Shown in pieces: positions 24,419 through 32,087 of a DNA stretch of 47,900 bases (its first letter is position 1; every line of letters begins with the position of its first letter). The notes below the pieces were generated by a model. The model had not been told where the DNA came from. It searched no databases and was given only the letters and a program-made list of their open reading frames with translations. Source of the stretch: Clostridia bacterium. Lineage in GTDB: Bacteria > Bacillota > Clostridia > Oscillospirales > Acutalibacteraceae. Made by a program: the position numbers and the translations under genes. The stretch covers positions 1 to 47,900 of the forward strand of contig JAFRRP010000014.1 in the NCBI GenBank assembly GCA_017428085.1, in the 5' to 3' direction.

Positions 24419-25393
24419 TCAGATTTCAACGGACGATATCAGATCCATGATCGTATACACATCGATATCTTCGTCAAAAAACGCCTGATAGGCGATCCCG
24501 TCGTCTCCCGTCGGGAAATACCCGATGTAAAGACCGTCGTCCGCGTAATCCGGCCACACATAAAAGGTTCTGCCGCCGTACTCATACCGGTCCCCCGTAT
24601 TGTGCGCGACGGAACCCGCCGATCTGTCCTGATCCTGCAGATTGATCGATCCGTTCAAAAACCGATAAGTCACCGACAGGCAGAACGCGCCGCTTTCGTG
24701 GATATTGCCGTTCCGACTGACCACTCCAACCTGATATCCGATAAAAGAACTGCTTGAGCATGAAACGATCGGGTGACCGAAAATCTCTTTCGCTTCGGTG
24801 TAACTCACGTTGACGCTGGAATATACCGCGCCGGTGGATCCGGGTTCGCTTTGGTCTGTCGACGGCTCCGTCGGCGGTTCAGCACGCGGTTCGGAAGGAG
24901 CCGTCGCTTCGGGGGTCGTCGGTTTTTCAGGCGCGGTCGTCGCGGAAGGCGCTTCCGTTCCCGGTTCCCGGCGAGTCGTTTCGCCTGCGGGGACAGACGG
25001 CTTACGATCCCCTGTCGTTGAAGGGGCGCCCTCTGTTTCCTTTACGGCGGAAGTCGATTCCCCGACAGTCGCCGATGCGGTATCTTGGCCCATTGTCGTA
25101 TTGCCTCCGGGATCCGCAGCATTTTTTTCAGTTCCGAAAGGGCTGTTTTGTCCCAGTGTGTTGACATTCGTTACGCCTGACGGCGCGAACAGCCGGAAAG
25201 ACGGCGGCGCAAGCTTTATGGTCCAAAACATCGCAACACATATCGCGGCGGCGAGCGCAACCGCTGTCGCTTTTTGCCGTTCTCTTTTCCGTTCGGCCTT
25301 TATCTTTGCCGCGACGGATGAAAACTGTTCCGATTCCCGCACGAACCCCTCATCGATCCCCGCGACGGCGCACAACAAATCCCTGCTGTTCAT
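24419..25393 (-). CDS. Single-pass membrane protein with anti-sigma layout
   Basis: 324 residues. A cytoplasmic N-terminal region (1-42) is followed by one transmembrane helix (about 43-62, ATAVALAAAICVAMFWTI). Then comes a Pro/Thr/Ser/Glu-rich linker (about 95-195) that would span the cell wall. An extracellular beta-type C-terminal domain (about 200-324) has no recognised family. The ATG at 25393 overlaps the regulator stop by one base (TGATG), so the two are translationally coupled. That coupling and the topology suggest it controls or senses for the XRE/sigma4 protein. No zinc-binding anti-sigma motif (HxxxCxxC) is visible, so anti-sigma activity is inference. Confidence 0.7.
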   Translation of the reverse strand: MNSRDLLCAVAGIDEGFVRESEQFSSVAAKIKAERKRERQKATAVALAAAICVAMFWTIKLAPPSFRLFAPSGVTNVNTLGQNSPFGTEKNAADPGGNTTMGQDTASATVGESTSAVKETEGAPSTTGDRKPSVPAGETTRREPGTEAPSATTAPEKPTTPEATAPSEPRAEPPTEPSTDQSEPGSTGAVYSSVNVSYTEAKEIFGHPIVSCSSSSFIGYQVGVVSRNGNIHESGAFCLSVTYRFLNGSINLQDQDRSAGSVAHNTGDRYEYGGRTFYVWPDYADDGLYIGYFPTGDDGIAYQAFFDEDIDVYTIMDLISSVEI

Positions 25394-25845
25394 CAAAACG
25401 CTCCTTTCATGTAGTTTTTCAGTTTTTTTCTGGCGCGCATCAGGATCGTCCGGACGTATCCCTCGCCGATCCCGTATTCCGCGCCGATCTCAGACGCGTC
25501 CTCAAAGAAATAATACCGCCGGATAAAGACGGCTCTGTCCCGCACCGAAAGGGATGACAAAAAGCCGTTTACCGCCTCTTTCAACTCCTTTGCGCCGACT
25601 GCCTTATCGGCAGGAACGCATGCCGCCAGCTCTTCCGTCAGGATCCGGTCTTTGTCAAACAAAACCTCGACCTCAACGGAAAACAATTCCGCCATTTTCA
25701 AAATCATTTTGTAATTCGGCGGGCTTTTGTCCGTCTCCCATTTTGACACAAGATCGCGGGATACGAACAGCTCCGCGGCCAACTGTTCCTGCGTCATATT
25801 GGCTTTTGTCCGAAGTGCTGCAATTGTTTGACCGGTCTTCAACAT
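25393..25845 (-). CDS. XRE helix-turn-helix fused to sigma-70 region 4
   Basis: 150 residues, two DNA-binding modules. Residues 5-62 are a Cro/C1-type HTH (TIAALRTKANMTQEQLAAEL, then FVSRDLVSKWETDKSPPN). Residues about 90-147 are a sigma-70 region 4 (LSVRDRAVFIRRYYFFEDAS, EIGAEYGIGEGYVRTILMRARKKL). There is no region 2, so it cannot melt a -10 element alone. It may be a one-component regulator that uses the sigma4 module to touch the -35 or RNA polymerase beta-flap. It has its own good promoter at 25869-25897 and is coupled to a membrane protein gene. RBS CAGGGGGTG. An alternative view is a degenerate ECF factor with a swapped N terminus. Confidence 0.85.
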   Translation of the reverse strand: MLKTGQTIAALRTKANMTQEQLAAELFVSRDLVSKWETDKSPPNYKMILKMAELFSVEVEVLFDKDRILTEELAACVPADKAVGAKELKEAVNGFLSSLSVRDRAVFIRRYYFFEDASEIGAEYGIGEGYVRTILMRARKKLKNYMKGAF

Positions 25846-25868
25846 GCGACACCCCCTGTTGCATTTTT

Positions 25869-25897
25869 ATTGTATAGTAAGACGAAAACATACGCAA
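25869..25897 (-). promoter_or_regulatory. Promoter of the XRE/sigma4 cluster
   Basis: On the minus strand the -35 is TTGCGT (25892-25897), the spacer 17 bp and the -10 TACAAT (25869-25874). The -10 ends 23 bp before the start codon. Confidence 0.75.
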
Positions 25898-25986
25898 GGG
25901 AAAGAACGTATCATTGATAACGGCGCAATGCGCCGTTGTCAGGCAATCGAAAGTTCTGTCCTGTTCCTTTGCCGTTAAGCAAAATT

Positions 25987-26013
25987 ATCCCCCCGTTTTT
26001 TCGACGGGGGGAT
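25987..26013. terminator. Strong GC hairpin after the phosphodiesterase gene
   Basis: ATCCCCCCG (25987-25995) pairs with CGGGGGGAT (26005-26013), with a loop starting T6. It uses the same outer arms as the hairpin at 23307-23334. A small palindrome GGCGCA/TGCGCC lies at 25922-25934. Confidence 0.55.
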
Positions 26014-26030
26014 TGCTTGTCTTTATAGGC

Positions 26031-26065
26031 TACTGCCTACTGCCTATTGCCTACTGCCTGCTGCC
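26031..26065 (-). repeat. Phased heptamers, five units (TACTGCC on plus strand)
   Basis: TACTGCC, TACTGCC, TATTGCC, TACTGCC, TGCTGCC run head to tail at 26031-26065. They end 2 bp from the stop codon of the minus-strand phosphodiesterase gene. On the minus strand the unit is GGCAGTA, so orientation relative to the gene is the same as at 36158-36213. Confidence 0.88.
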
Positions 26066-26067
26066 TG

Positions 26068-27063
26068 TTAAAACAGCGCGGTGCAGAGGGTGATCAGCCA
26101 TGCCAGTTTGGAAACAAGGTTGTCCAGCAGTTCGTTTTTCACGGGGCGAAGCTCGCCGATCACGTCTTTGAACAGATTGGCGGGCAGGCGGGCGCTCATG
26201 TGTTCCGGGCGTTCGATGCCCAGCGCGTACAGGGCGATGGCCGCCACGTCGCGGTTGCGGGTGTCAAGATCCATCTTACCGCCCGCTTTCACGGTCTTGC
26301 CGGCGACAGCCAACGTTACGTTGGTCTCACGCATGGTAAGTCCCCCGTGACCGCCCGCGATGGTGTGGCCGTGGTCCGCCACCACGATAAACAGGCCGTT
26401 CTCCATCAGGCCGTTGGCCTCCAGCGTATCGTAGATGCGGCCGATGTAGCCGTCCACGGTCTCGATCTGCTTGAAAAACGACTCCGCCTTGCTGCCGTCG
26501 CCGTGGCCTACGTGGTCCACGCTGTCAAACTGCAGGAAGAACAGCGCGGGGGCGTTGCCGGCGTTGAAGTAGTCGCAGGTGGCGTTCGTCACCGCCTCGT
26601 CGTCGCCGGGATAGAGCTTCGTCACATTGATGTCGTTCTCAATGATGCCGCTGCTGATGTTGCCCCAGTTGACGATGGAGGCCAGCTCCGCGTCCGGGAA
26701 TGCCTGACGGACGTACGTAAAGATGGTGGGGAACTCGGTATCGCTGGCGCGCTCCTTCTCCCCCGTGATGTCGTTGGTCAGTTTATGCCGCATATAGGAA
26801 ACGCCGGTCAGAATGGAGCCCCAGTTCTGGGCGCTGACGGTGACGGTCTCCGCCCGGGCGGTGTAATCCACCGCGCCGTTTTCAAAGATGCGGTCGAAGT
26901 TGGGGGTATCCGCGTCCTTGAAGAAACGGCCCGCGCCGTCCACGCCGATGATGAACACGTGGTCGTAGGCGCCGAAGGTTTCCTCTGCCTCCGCGGCAAA
27001 CGCGGGCGATACGCACAGCGCCGCCAGCAAAACGCTCAACAGTACACAGATGATTTTTTTCAT
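26068..27063 (-). CDS. Secreted alkaline-phosphatase-superfamily phosphodiesterase
   Basis: 331 residues. The signal peptide (1-23, MKKIICVLLSVLLAALCVSPAFA) predicts export. Fold motifs of the alkaline phosphatase/nucleotide pyrophosphatase superfamily are present: IIGVDGAG (first metal Asp), TVSAQNWGSILTG (region of the Ser/Thr nucleophile), FDSVDHVGHGDG and VADHGHTIAGGHGG (metal-binding Asp/His). It probably cleaves phosphate esters or phosphodiesters outside the membrane. The C-terminal segment LAWLITLCTALF is hydrophobic and could anchor it. The RBS is AAGGGAG, and a promoter with an overlapping palindrome lies at 27085-27145. The gene stands alone; the substrate is not predictable. Confidence 0.82.
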   Translation of the reverse strand: MKKIICVLLSVLLAALCVSPAFAAEAEETFGAYDHVFIIGVDGAGRFFKDADTPNFDRIFENGAVDYTARAETVTVSAQNWGSILTGVSYMRHKLTNDITGEKERASDTEFPTIFTYVRQAFPDAELASIVNWGNISSGIIENDINVTKLYPGDDEAVTNATCDYFNAGNAPALFFLQFDSVDHVGHGDGSKAESFFKQIETVDGYIGRIYDTLEANGLMENGLFIVVADHGHTIAGGHGGLTMRETNVTLAVAGKTVKAGGKMDLDTRNRDVAAIALYALGIERPEHMSARLPANLFKDVIGELRPVKNELLDNLVSKLAWLITLCTALF

Positions 27064-27084
27064 GTTTTTTCTCCCTTACACAAA

Positions 27085-27145
27085 ATCAAATCACGAATCC
27101 GTGACCCGTGATTTGATTATAGCACCATTGCCCGAAAAAAAACAA
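27085..27145 (-). promoter_or_regulatory. Promoter with operator-like 11-bp inverted repeat
   Basis: On the minus strand the -35 is TTGTTT (27140-27145), the spacer 18 bp and the -10 TATAAT (27116-27121). Arms ATCAAATCACG (27085-27095) and CGTGATTTGAT (27107-27117) abut the -10, as an operator would. The inner part can alternatively pair TCACG (27091-27095) with CGTGA (27100-27104), so an attenuator-like switch is also possible. Confidence 0.65.
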
Positions 27146-27165
27146 GATGTTTTTGACAATTCCGG

Positions 27166-27221
27166 TCGTAAGTTTTTAGTCGTCAGTCGTCAGAAGCCCT
27201 CCGGACGATCCCATGAGATCC
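27166..27221. repeat. Heptamers of the TTACGAC family (inverted) and dispersed repeat, copy B
   Basis: GTCGTAA (27166) then TTAGTCG, TCAGTCG, TCAGAAG (27176-27196) are reverse-complement forms of the TTACGAC family at 6552. The adjoining segment 27192-27221 repeats the CGGACGATCC block of 6384-6412. This lies in the 215-bp gap between the phosphodiesterase promoter and the anti-sigma stop. Confidence 0.6.
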
Positions 27222-27278
27222 GTTCTCTATCAACTTTTCTCAAAACTGCGGCGCAGCGCTCCACCGGTCAAAACCCGC

Positions 27279-28187
27279 TCACCCCGCCAGACCGTGTTTG
27301 ATCTCCCAATCGCTGGGAAGGAAGGGCTCCTTCTCCTCAAACGCCGCCACAGCGGCACGGTCGGCAAGGCTGTCGTCAATATCAACCGTAAAAGTAGCCT
27401 GAATACCGTCATAGGAGGCGTTGAAGCGCGGCAGACCGTCCTCCTCGTTCATTTCCATGATATTCAGCATGGGGGCGAAATCGCCGAATAGGCAGATGCG
27501 CAGCTCCCGGTCGGCGTACATCATAGCGTCGTGCAGGGGTACGAACACGTACGCCACGCGATCCACAACGATAAACTGCCCCACGTAATGCCACACGACC
27601 GGTTCAATCCCCTGAACATACAACCCGCATCCCATCTTGCGGTGCAGCTCCGATTCGTCCTCGCAGCCCAGCACCGGGCCGCCGTCGTCGGCTGCGACGG
27701 TCAGCACCGCCCACATCTCCTGCTTTGCCGTGAAGGTCAGGCCGGAAGCGTCCCCGTGGTTGTTCATCATGTTCAGCATCGCGGCGATATCCGGCCGGAT
27801 GACCGTACCGTCCAGCACCGCCTCCATGGATACCGTCTGCCCGGCGGTCTTCACGGATTTCTTCTCGATCCGGATCCCGTTCACGCCTGCCACGGAGCCA
27901 TCCGCCAGGATCTCCGACAGCCGGGAATCCTCCAATGGCAAGAAATCCCGCGCCGTTTTCGGCATGGTGAAGCGGACCACCGCACCCACCGTCACGGCGA
28001 ACACCACGACCAGCGCCGCCGCCAGCAGCAGCGTCTTCGTCCTTTTGGCGACAAACCGTTTCGGCTGCGTCGCCGCATGACTTCCTTCCGTCTCCAGCCG
28101 TTCCAGCAGCATCTGCTTCGTGCGTTCGTGAAAATCCGCCGCGTAGGGGATGTGGTCGAACGCGTCCTGAAAATCTTTTCGTTCCAT
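27279..28187 (-). CDS. Anti-sigma-type membrane protein paired with ECF sigma
   Basis: 302 residues. The N terminus (1-50) is cytoplasmic and charged. A single transmembrane helix (about 52-72, TLLLAAALVVVFAVTVGAVV) and an extracytoplasmic region (75-302) rich in beta strands follow. The layout and position match DUF4179-like anti-sigma factors of Firmicutes, which hold their ECF sigma at the membrane until an envelope signal arrives. The assignment rests on gene order and topology, not on a conserved motif. The start is 3 bp after the sigma stop, with its RBS AGGAGG inside the end of the sigma gene, so the pair is translationally coupled. Confidence 0.75.
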   Translation of the reverse strand: MERKDFQDAFDHIPYAADFHERTKQMLLERLETEGSHAATQPKRFVAKRTKTLLLAAALVVVFAVTVGAVVRFTMPKTARDFLPLEDSRLSEILADGSVAGVNGIRIEKKSVKTAGQTVSMEAVLDGTVIRPDIAAMLNMMNNHGDASGLTFTAKQEMWAVLTVAADDGGPVLGCEDESELHRKMGCGLYVQGIEPVVWHYVGQFIVVDRVAYVFVPLHDAMMYADRELRICLFGDFAPMLNIMEMNEEDGLPRFNASYDGIQATFTVDIDDSLADRAAVAAFEEKEPFLPSDWEIKHGLAG

Positions 28188-28190
28188 CGC

Positions 28191-28664
28191 TCATTCCTCC
28201 TGTAATTCCCGTTTCAGCAGCGCCCGTCCGCGCGCCAGCCGCGTGCCCGCCGTGGCGGCGGGCAGCCCCAGCAGCCGCCCGATCTCCTTGACGGAATACC
28301 CGACGTAGTAGCGCAGGTACAGCGGCGTGCTGTACTTCTCCGGGAGCGCGCGTACCGCGTCCAGCAGGTCGCTGTCCGGTTCCGGCACGGCGGCGATCAC
28401 GGCGTCCTCCAGCGGCAGGTCCGTCCGGGCGGCGCGCTTGCGCATGTCGCAGGCCCGGTGGATCGTGGCGCGGATCAGCCACGCCTTTTCGTGCTCTTCG
28501 CTTTGGAAGGTCACGCCGTGCTCCAGCAGGTATAAAAACACCTCCTGCACCGCGTCCTCCGCGTCCGCCGGACAGCGCAGCCGGGTGGAAGCCAGCCGCA
28601 GCAGCATATCGCCGTAGGTCTCCACCAGCCGCGCGACGGCCTCGCCGGTCCCGTAGGAAATCAT
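28191..28664 (-). CDS. ECF sigma factor (sigma-70 family)
   Basis: 157 residues from the ATG at 28664 (AAAGGGAG upstream); a GTG at 28685 is possible but overlaps that RBS. Region 2 includes LASTRLRCPADAEDAVQEVF (the DAEDxVQEVF motif) and HEKAWLIRATIHRACDMRK. Region 4 is LPEKYSTPLYLRYYVGYSVK and EIGRLLGLPAATAGTRLARG, the -35-binding helix-turn-helix. Extracytoplasmic-function sigma factors direct RNA polymerase to stress or envelope regulons. The putative anti-sigma follows immediately. Its gene and the SGNH esterase gene diverge from a shared 126-bp region. Confidence 0.93.
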   Translation of the reverse strand: MISYGTGEAVARLVETYGDMLLRLASTRLRCPADAEDAVQEVFLYLLEHGVTFQSEEHEKAWLIRATIHRACDMRKRAARTDLPLEDAVIAAVPEPDSDLLDAVRALPEKYSTPLYLRYYVGYSVKEIGRLLGLPAATAGTRLARGRALLKRELQEE

Positions 28665-28728
28665 CGCCCGCTCACTCCCTTTCACCTGTAATACGATCCA
28701 CCACGCCGGATTTTTTCATTTTTTTTGT

Positions 28729-28756
28729 TTGTTTTCCCGGAAAAATGATGTATAAT
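28729..28756 (+). promoter_or_regulatory. Promoter of the SGNH esterase gene
   Basis: The -35 is TTGTTT (28729-28734), the spacer 16 bp and the -10 TATAAT (28751-28756). The ATG at 28755 lies inside the -10, so the ATG at 28791 is the real start. Confidence 0.7.
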
Positions 28757-28790
28757 GAAAACAATATATAATGCAAAAGAGGACGACGAT

Positions 28791-29822
28791 ATGCGGCAGT
28801 TCAGCTACACCGACGAAAACATCATCATCGAAGGCGTTTACGGCTTTGAGACACACGGGCGCTTCCGCCGGTACACGGACGGGATCGTCGCCGCCTACCC
28901 CCGGCTGGCGGAATTCGACAAACGCTGCACCGGGGCGCGGGCGCGCTTTCGCACGGACAGCCCCACGGTGACGGTGACCTTCCGGGTCAGCAACCAATTC
29001 GTGGACCGGGGCATGTCGTTCTATCAGGCCAACGCCGCCTACGCCTACGTGGGCGATTACTCCCATTCCCGCTACGCGGCGCTGCTGAGCGCCGACGACA
29101 CCTACGACAGCGACACGGTCTCGGCGACCTTTGCCAACGACGGCATGAACGATATCACGGTCTTCTTCCCCCGCAATTCCACGGTGGAGGATATCACGGT
29201 GACGCTGGCGGACGGCGCGCGGCTGCTGCCGCCCACGCCCCACAAACTCGCGCTGCCCTTTGTGTTCTACGGCTCCTCCATCACGGAGCAGGGGCACACC
29301 GCCACGCCGGTGGCCTACCCTTCCCTGCTGTCCCGGTTTTTCGACGCGGACTTTTACAACTTCGGCGCTTCCGGCAACGCGCGGGGCGAGCCGGAGCTGG
29401 CGGAATATCTCGGCAAGATCCCGAAATCCGTCTTTTTCTTCGACTACGACCACAACGCCCCCACCGTGGAACACCTGCGGGATACCCACGAGGCGTTTTT
29501 CCGGCGGTTCCGGGCATTCGATCCGCTTTCGCCGGTCATCATGACCAGCCGCCCGGCGGACGATGGCCCGGAGACGGAAGAACGCGCCGCGATCGTAAAA
29601 CAGACTTACGAAAACGCGGCGCGAAACGGCGATCAAAACGTGTATTTTATTGACGGCCGGACGCTGTTCGGCGACGTGGACCCGGAGATCTGCACCACCG
29701 ACCGGACGCACCCGAACGACCTGGGGCATTACTTAATGGCCAGAACACTGGAAAGCTTCGTAGCACGGAGCCTCAGCTCCGTTGATCCCAGCTTATACAA
29801 CAAAATCAGGACAACTTCCTGA
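28791..29822 (+). CDS. SGNH/GDSL-type hydrolase (carbohydrate esterase-like)
   Basis: 343 residues starting MRQFSYTDENIII. An N-terminal jelly-roll-like domain (about 1-140) precedes the SGNH hydrolase domain. The catalytic Ser is in block I FYGSSITEQG, the Gly/Asn block is FGASGNARGE, and the Asp-His pair is in DRTHPNDLGH. The two-domain layout recalls CE2-type deacetylases that remove acetyl groups from polysaccharides. No signal peptide is visible. The last codons run through a GTAG palindrome (29760-29781): VARSLSSV is encoded by the element, followed by DPSLYNKIRTTS. Insertion of the repeat has probably replaced the native C terminus. Confidence 0.85.
   Translation: MRQFSYTDENIIIEGVYGFETHGRFRRYTDGIVAAYPRLAEFDKRCTGARARFRTDSPTVTVTFRVSNQFVDRGMSFYQANAAYAYVGDYSHSRYAALLSADDTYDSDTVSATFANDGMNDITVFFPRNSTVEDITVTLADGARLLPPTPHKLALPFVFYGSSITEQGHTATPVAYPSLLSRFFDADFYNFGASGNARGEPELAEYLGKIPKSVFFFDYDHNAPTVEHLRDTHEAFFRRFRAFDPLSPVIMTSRPADDGPETEERAAIVKQTYENAARNGDQNVYFIDGRTLFGDVDPEICTTDRTHPNDLGHYLMARTLESFVARSLSSVDPSLYNKIRTTS
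29760..29781 (+). repeat. GTAG-type REP-like palindrome inside a coding end
   Basis: GTAG, CA, left arm CGGAGC, loop CTCA, right arm GCTCCG. It is read in frame by the SGNH gene. An inverted copy lies at 29823-29844. Confidence 0.8.
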
Positions 29823-29844
29823 CGCTGCTGAGGCAGCGTGCTGC
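29823..29844 (-). repeat. REP-like palindrome, inverted partner
   Basis: On the minus strand: GCAG (one change from GTAG), CA, left arm CGCTGC, loop CTCA, right arm GCAGCG. It fills the 27-bp gap between two convergent stop codons, where a terminator hairpin would be useful. Confidence 0.75.
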
Positions 29845-29849
29845 GCCAA

Positions 29850-31961
29850 TTACCGGATCAGCGAAAAGCCCACAACGACGGACGCGAACACGATGGACAC
29901 CATCGACAGCAGCTTGATGAGGATGTTGATGGCGGGGCCGGCGGTGTCCTTGAAGGGATCGCCCACGGTGTCGCCCACCACGGCGGCCTTGTGGTTGTCG
30001 CTGCCCTTGCCGCCATGCACGCCGCTTTCGATGTGCTTTTTCGCGTTATCCCACGCGCCGCCGGAGTTGGACATGAACACCGCCAGCAGGAAGCCGGAGG
30101 CGGTGGCGCCCGCCAGCATCCCCACCACGCCGGTGCAGCCCAGCACCAGCCCCACGATAATGGGGGCCGCCACGGCCACCAGCGTGGGCAGGATCATTTC
30201 CTTCAGGCTCGCTTTTGTGCAAAGGTCCACGCAGCGGGCGTAGTCGGGATCGGCCTCGCCCTCCATGATGCCGGCGATCTCCCTGAACTGACGGCGGACC
30301 TCCTTCACGACGCTTTGCGCCGCGCGGCCCACGGAATTCATGGTGAGCGCCGCGAACACGAAGGGCAGGCACGCGCCGATGAACAGGCCGATCAGCACGG
30401 TGGGGTTGGTGATCTGCAGATTGGCGATCCGTTCCGGGCCGCCCTCAAAGCCGTTGACCTTATCGATATACGAAACCATCAGCGCCAGCGCCGTCAGCGC
30501 CGCGGACCCGATGGCAAACCCCTTGCCGGTGGCGGCGGTGGTGTTGCCCAGGGAATCCAGCGCGTCCGTGCGCTCGCGCACTTTTTCTTCCAGACCGGCC
30601 ATCTGCGCGATGCCGCCCGCGTTATCCGCCCCGGGCCCGTAGGCGTCCGTCGCCAGCGTGATGCCCAGCGTGGACAGCATACCGACCGCCGCCAGCGCGA
30701 TGCCGTAGAGCCCCAGCGAGGGGTTTTCCACGGTACCGCCGGAGACAAAGAAGGCCACCAGCACGCACACCGCGACGATCACGATGGGGATCAGCGTGGA
30801 AAGCATGCCCAGCGACAGGCCGCCGATGACGATGGTGGCGGTGCCGGTCTCCGACGTGCCCGCCAGGTCCTTGGTGGGCTTATAGCTGTCGGAGGTGTAA
30901 TACTCGGTGGAACGGCCGATCAGCACGCCGGCGATCAGCCCCGCCAGAATGGCGAAATAGATATGCCAGTGGTCCTTACCCAGCACGTAATAGACCAGCG
31001 GGAAGGAGACGACGGCAATGACGACGGCGGCAAAATTGGTGCCGCGGGACAACGCGCGCAGCAGCTGCTTCTGGTCCGCGCCCTCTTTGGTCCTGACAAG
31101 GAAGGTGCCGACGACCGAGCAGACCACGCCGATGGCGGCGATCATCATCGGCAGCGCCATGGTGCGCAGGGAATCAAGGCCGGGGCCGATGGCTCCGGCG
31201 GCGGAAACGCCCAGCGCGCAGGCGGAGATGACGGAACCCACATAGGATTCGTACAGGTCCGCGCCCATACCGGCCACGTCGCCCACGTTGTCGCCCACGT
31301 TATCGGCGATGACGGCGGGGTTGCGGGGGTCGTCTTCCGGGATGCCCACTTCCACCTTGCCCACCAGATCGGCGCCCACGTCGGCGGCCTTGGTGAACAC
31401 GCCGCCGCCCACACGGGCGAACAGCGCCATGGAGGAAGCGCCCATGCCGAAGGTCAGCATCGCGCCGGTGATCTCGTCCGGGGGCAGCTTAAACACGAAC
31501 TTCAGCAGCGAGAACCAGAGGGAGATATCCAGCAGGCCCAGTCCCACCACGGTGAAGCCCATCACGCTGCCGGCGGAAAACGCCACGCGCAGGCCCTTGT
31601 TCAGGCCGTCGCGGCAGGCGTTGGCGGTACGGGCGTTGGCGGCCGTAGCGATCTTCATGCCGATAAAGCCGGAAAGCCCGGAGAAAAAGCCGCCCGTCAA
31701 AAACGCGAAGGGCACGTAGGGCGTCAGCAGCTTCAGCAGCGCCATGACGGAAAGGATCGCGAACATCACCGCGAAAAAGATAAAAACGATGCGGTACTGC
31801 CGTTTCAGGTAGGCGTTCGCGCCGCCGCGGATGGAGGCGGACAGCTTTTGCATCCGTTCCGTCCCCTCCGGAAATTTCAGCACCTTGCGCGCCATGGCCG
31901 CGGCAAACAGCAGCGCCAACAGCGAACCGGCGAACGTCATAACAACCAGTAACAATTCCAT
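29850..31961 (-). CDS. hppA: Membrane-bound ion-translocating pyrophosphatase
   Basis: 703 residues from ATG 31961 (MELLLVVMTFAGS); the longer frame starts in the promoter region. About 16 membrane helices. The catalytic loop DVGADLVGKVE and the PPi-binding stretch EDDPRNPAVIADNVGDNVGD are diagnostic. The segment GNTTAATGKGFAIGSA has Ala where K+-independent enzymes carry Lys, so this is the K+-dependent type. It hydrolyses pyrophosphate and pumps Na+ or H+ out of the cytoplasm; the ion cannot be told by eye. RBS GGAGGCAAAGGA. A consensus promoter lies at 31994-32022. It diverges from the G1P dehydrogenase gene. Confidence 0.96.
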   Translation of the reverse strand: MELLLVVMTFAGSLLALLFAAAMARKVLKFPEGTERMQKLSASIRGGANAYLKRQYRIVFIFFAVMFAILSVMALLKLLTPYVPFAFLTGGFFSGLSGFIGMKIATAANARTANACRDGLNKGLRVAFSAGSVMGFTVVGLGLLDISLWFSLLKFVFKLPPDEITGAMLTFGMGASSMALFARVGGGVFTKAADVGADLVGKVEVGIPEDDPRNPAVIADNVGDNVGDVAGMGADLYESYVGSVISACALGVSAAGAIGPGLDSLRTMALPMMIAAIGVVCSVVGTFLVRTKEGADQKQLLRALSRGTNFAAVVIAVVSFPLVYYVLGKDHWHIYFAILAGLIAGVLIGRSTEYYTSDSYKPTKDLAGTSETGTATIVIGGLSLGMLSTLIPIVIVAVCVLVAFFVSGGTVENPSLGLYGIALAAVGMLSTLGITLATDAYGPGADNAGGIAQMAGLEEKVRERTDALDSLGNTTAATGKGFAIGSAALTALALMVSYIDKVNGFEGGPERIANLQITNPTVLIGLFIGACLPFVFAALTMNSVGRAAQSVVKEVRRQFREIAGIMEGEADPDYARCVDLCTKASLKEMILPTLVAVAAPIIVGLVLGCTGVVGMLAGATASGFLLAVFMSNSGGAWDNAKKHIESGVHGGKGSDNHKAAVVGDTVGDPFKDTAGPAINILIKLLSMVSIVFASVVVGFSLIR

Positions 31962-31993
31962 GGATCCTTTGCCTCCGGGAGTGAGATTTTTAT

Positions 31994-32022
31994 ATATTAT
32001 CACACTGTTATATTTTTGTCAA
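31994..32022 (-). promoter_or_regulatory. Promoter of hppA
   Basis: On the minus strand the -35 is TTGACA (32017-32022), the spacer 17 bp and the -10 TAATAT (31994-31999). Confidence 0.82.
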
Positions 32023-32044
32023 ACAATTATTTAAAATTTTTTGT

Positions 32045-32073
32045 TTTACATTGCCTGATGTTTGTGGTATGAT
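32045..32073 (+). promoter_or_regulatory. Promoter of the G1P dehydrogenase gene
   Basis: The -35 is TTTACA (32045-32050), the spacer 17 bp and the -10 TATGAT (32068-32073). Transcription would begin near 32080, leaving a very short leader before ATG 32088. Confidence 0.65.
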
Positions 32074-32087
32074 AGTTTGAAATCAAA

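Noticed and set aside
23393..24757. 454-residue plus-strand frame over the duplication and dockerin gene
   Set aside because: It reads through duplicated non-coding repeats and antisense to two minus-strand genes that have proper RBSs and domains.
29838..31952. Plus-strand frame opposite hppA
   Set aside because: HppA on the minus strand has all catalytic motifs; the opposite frame is low-complexity His/Gly/Gln-rich shadow.
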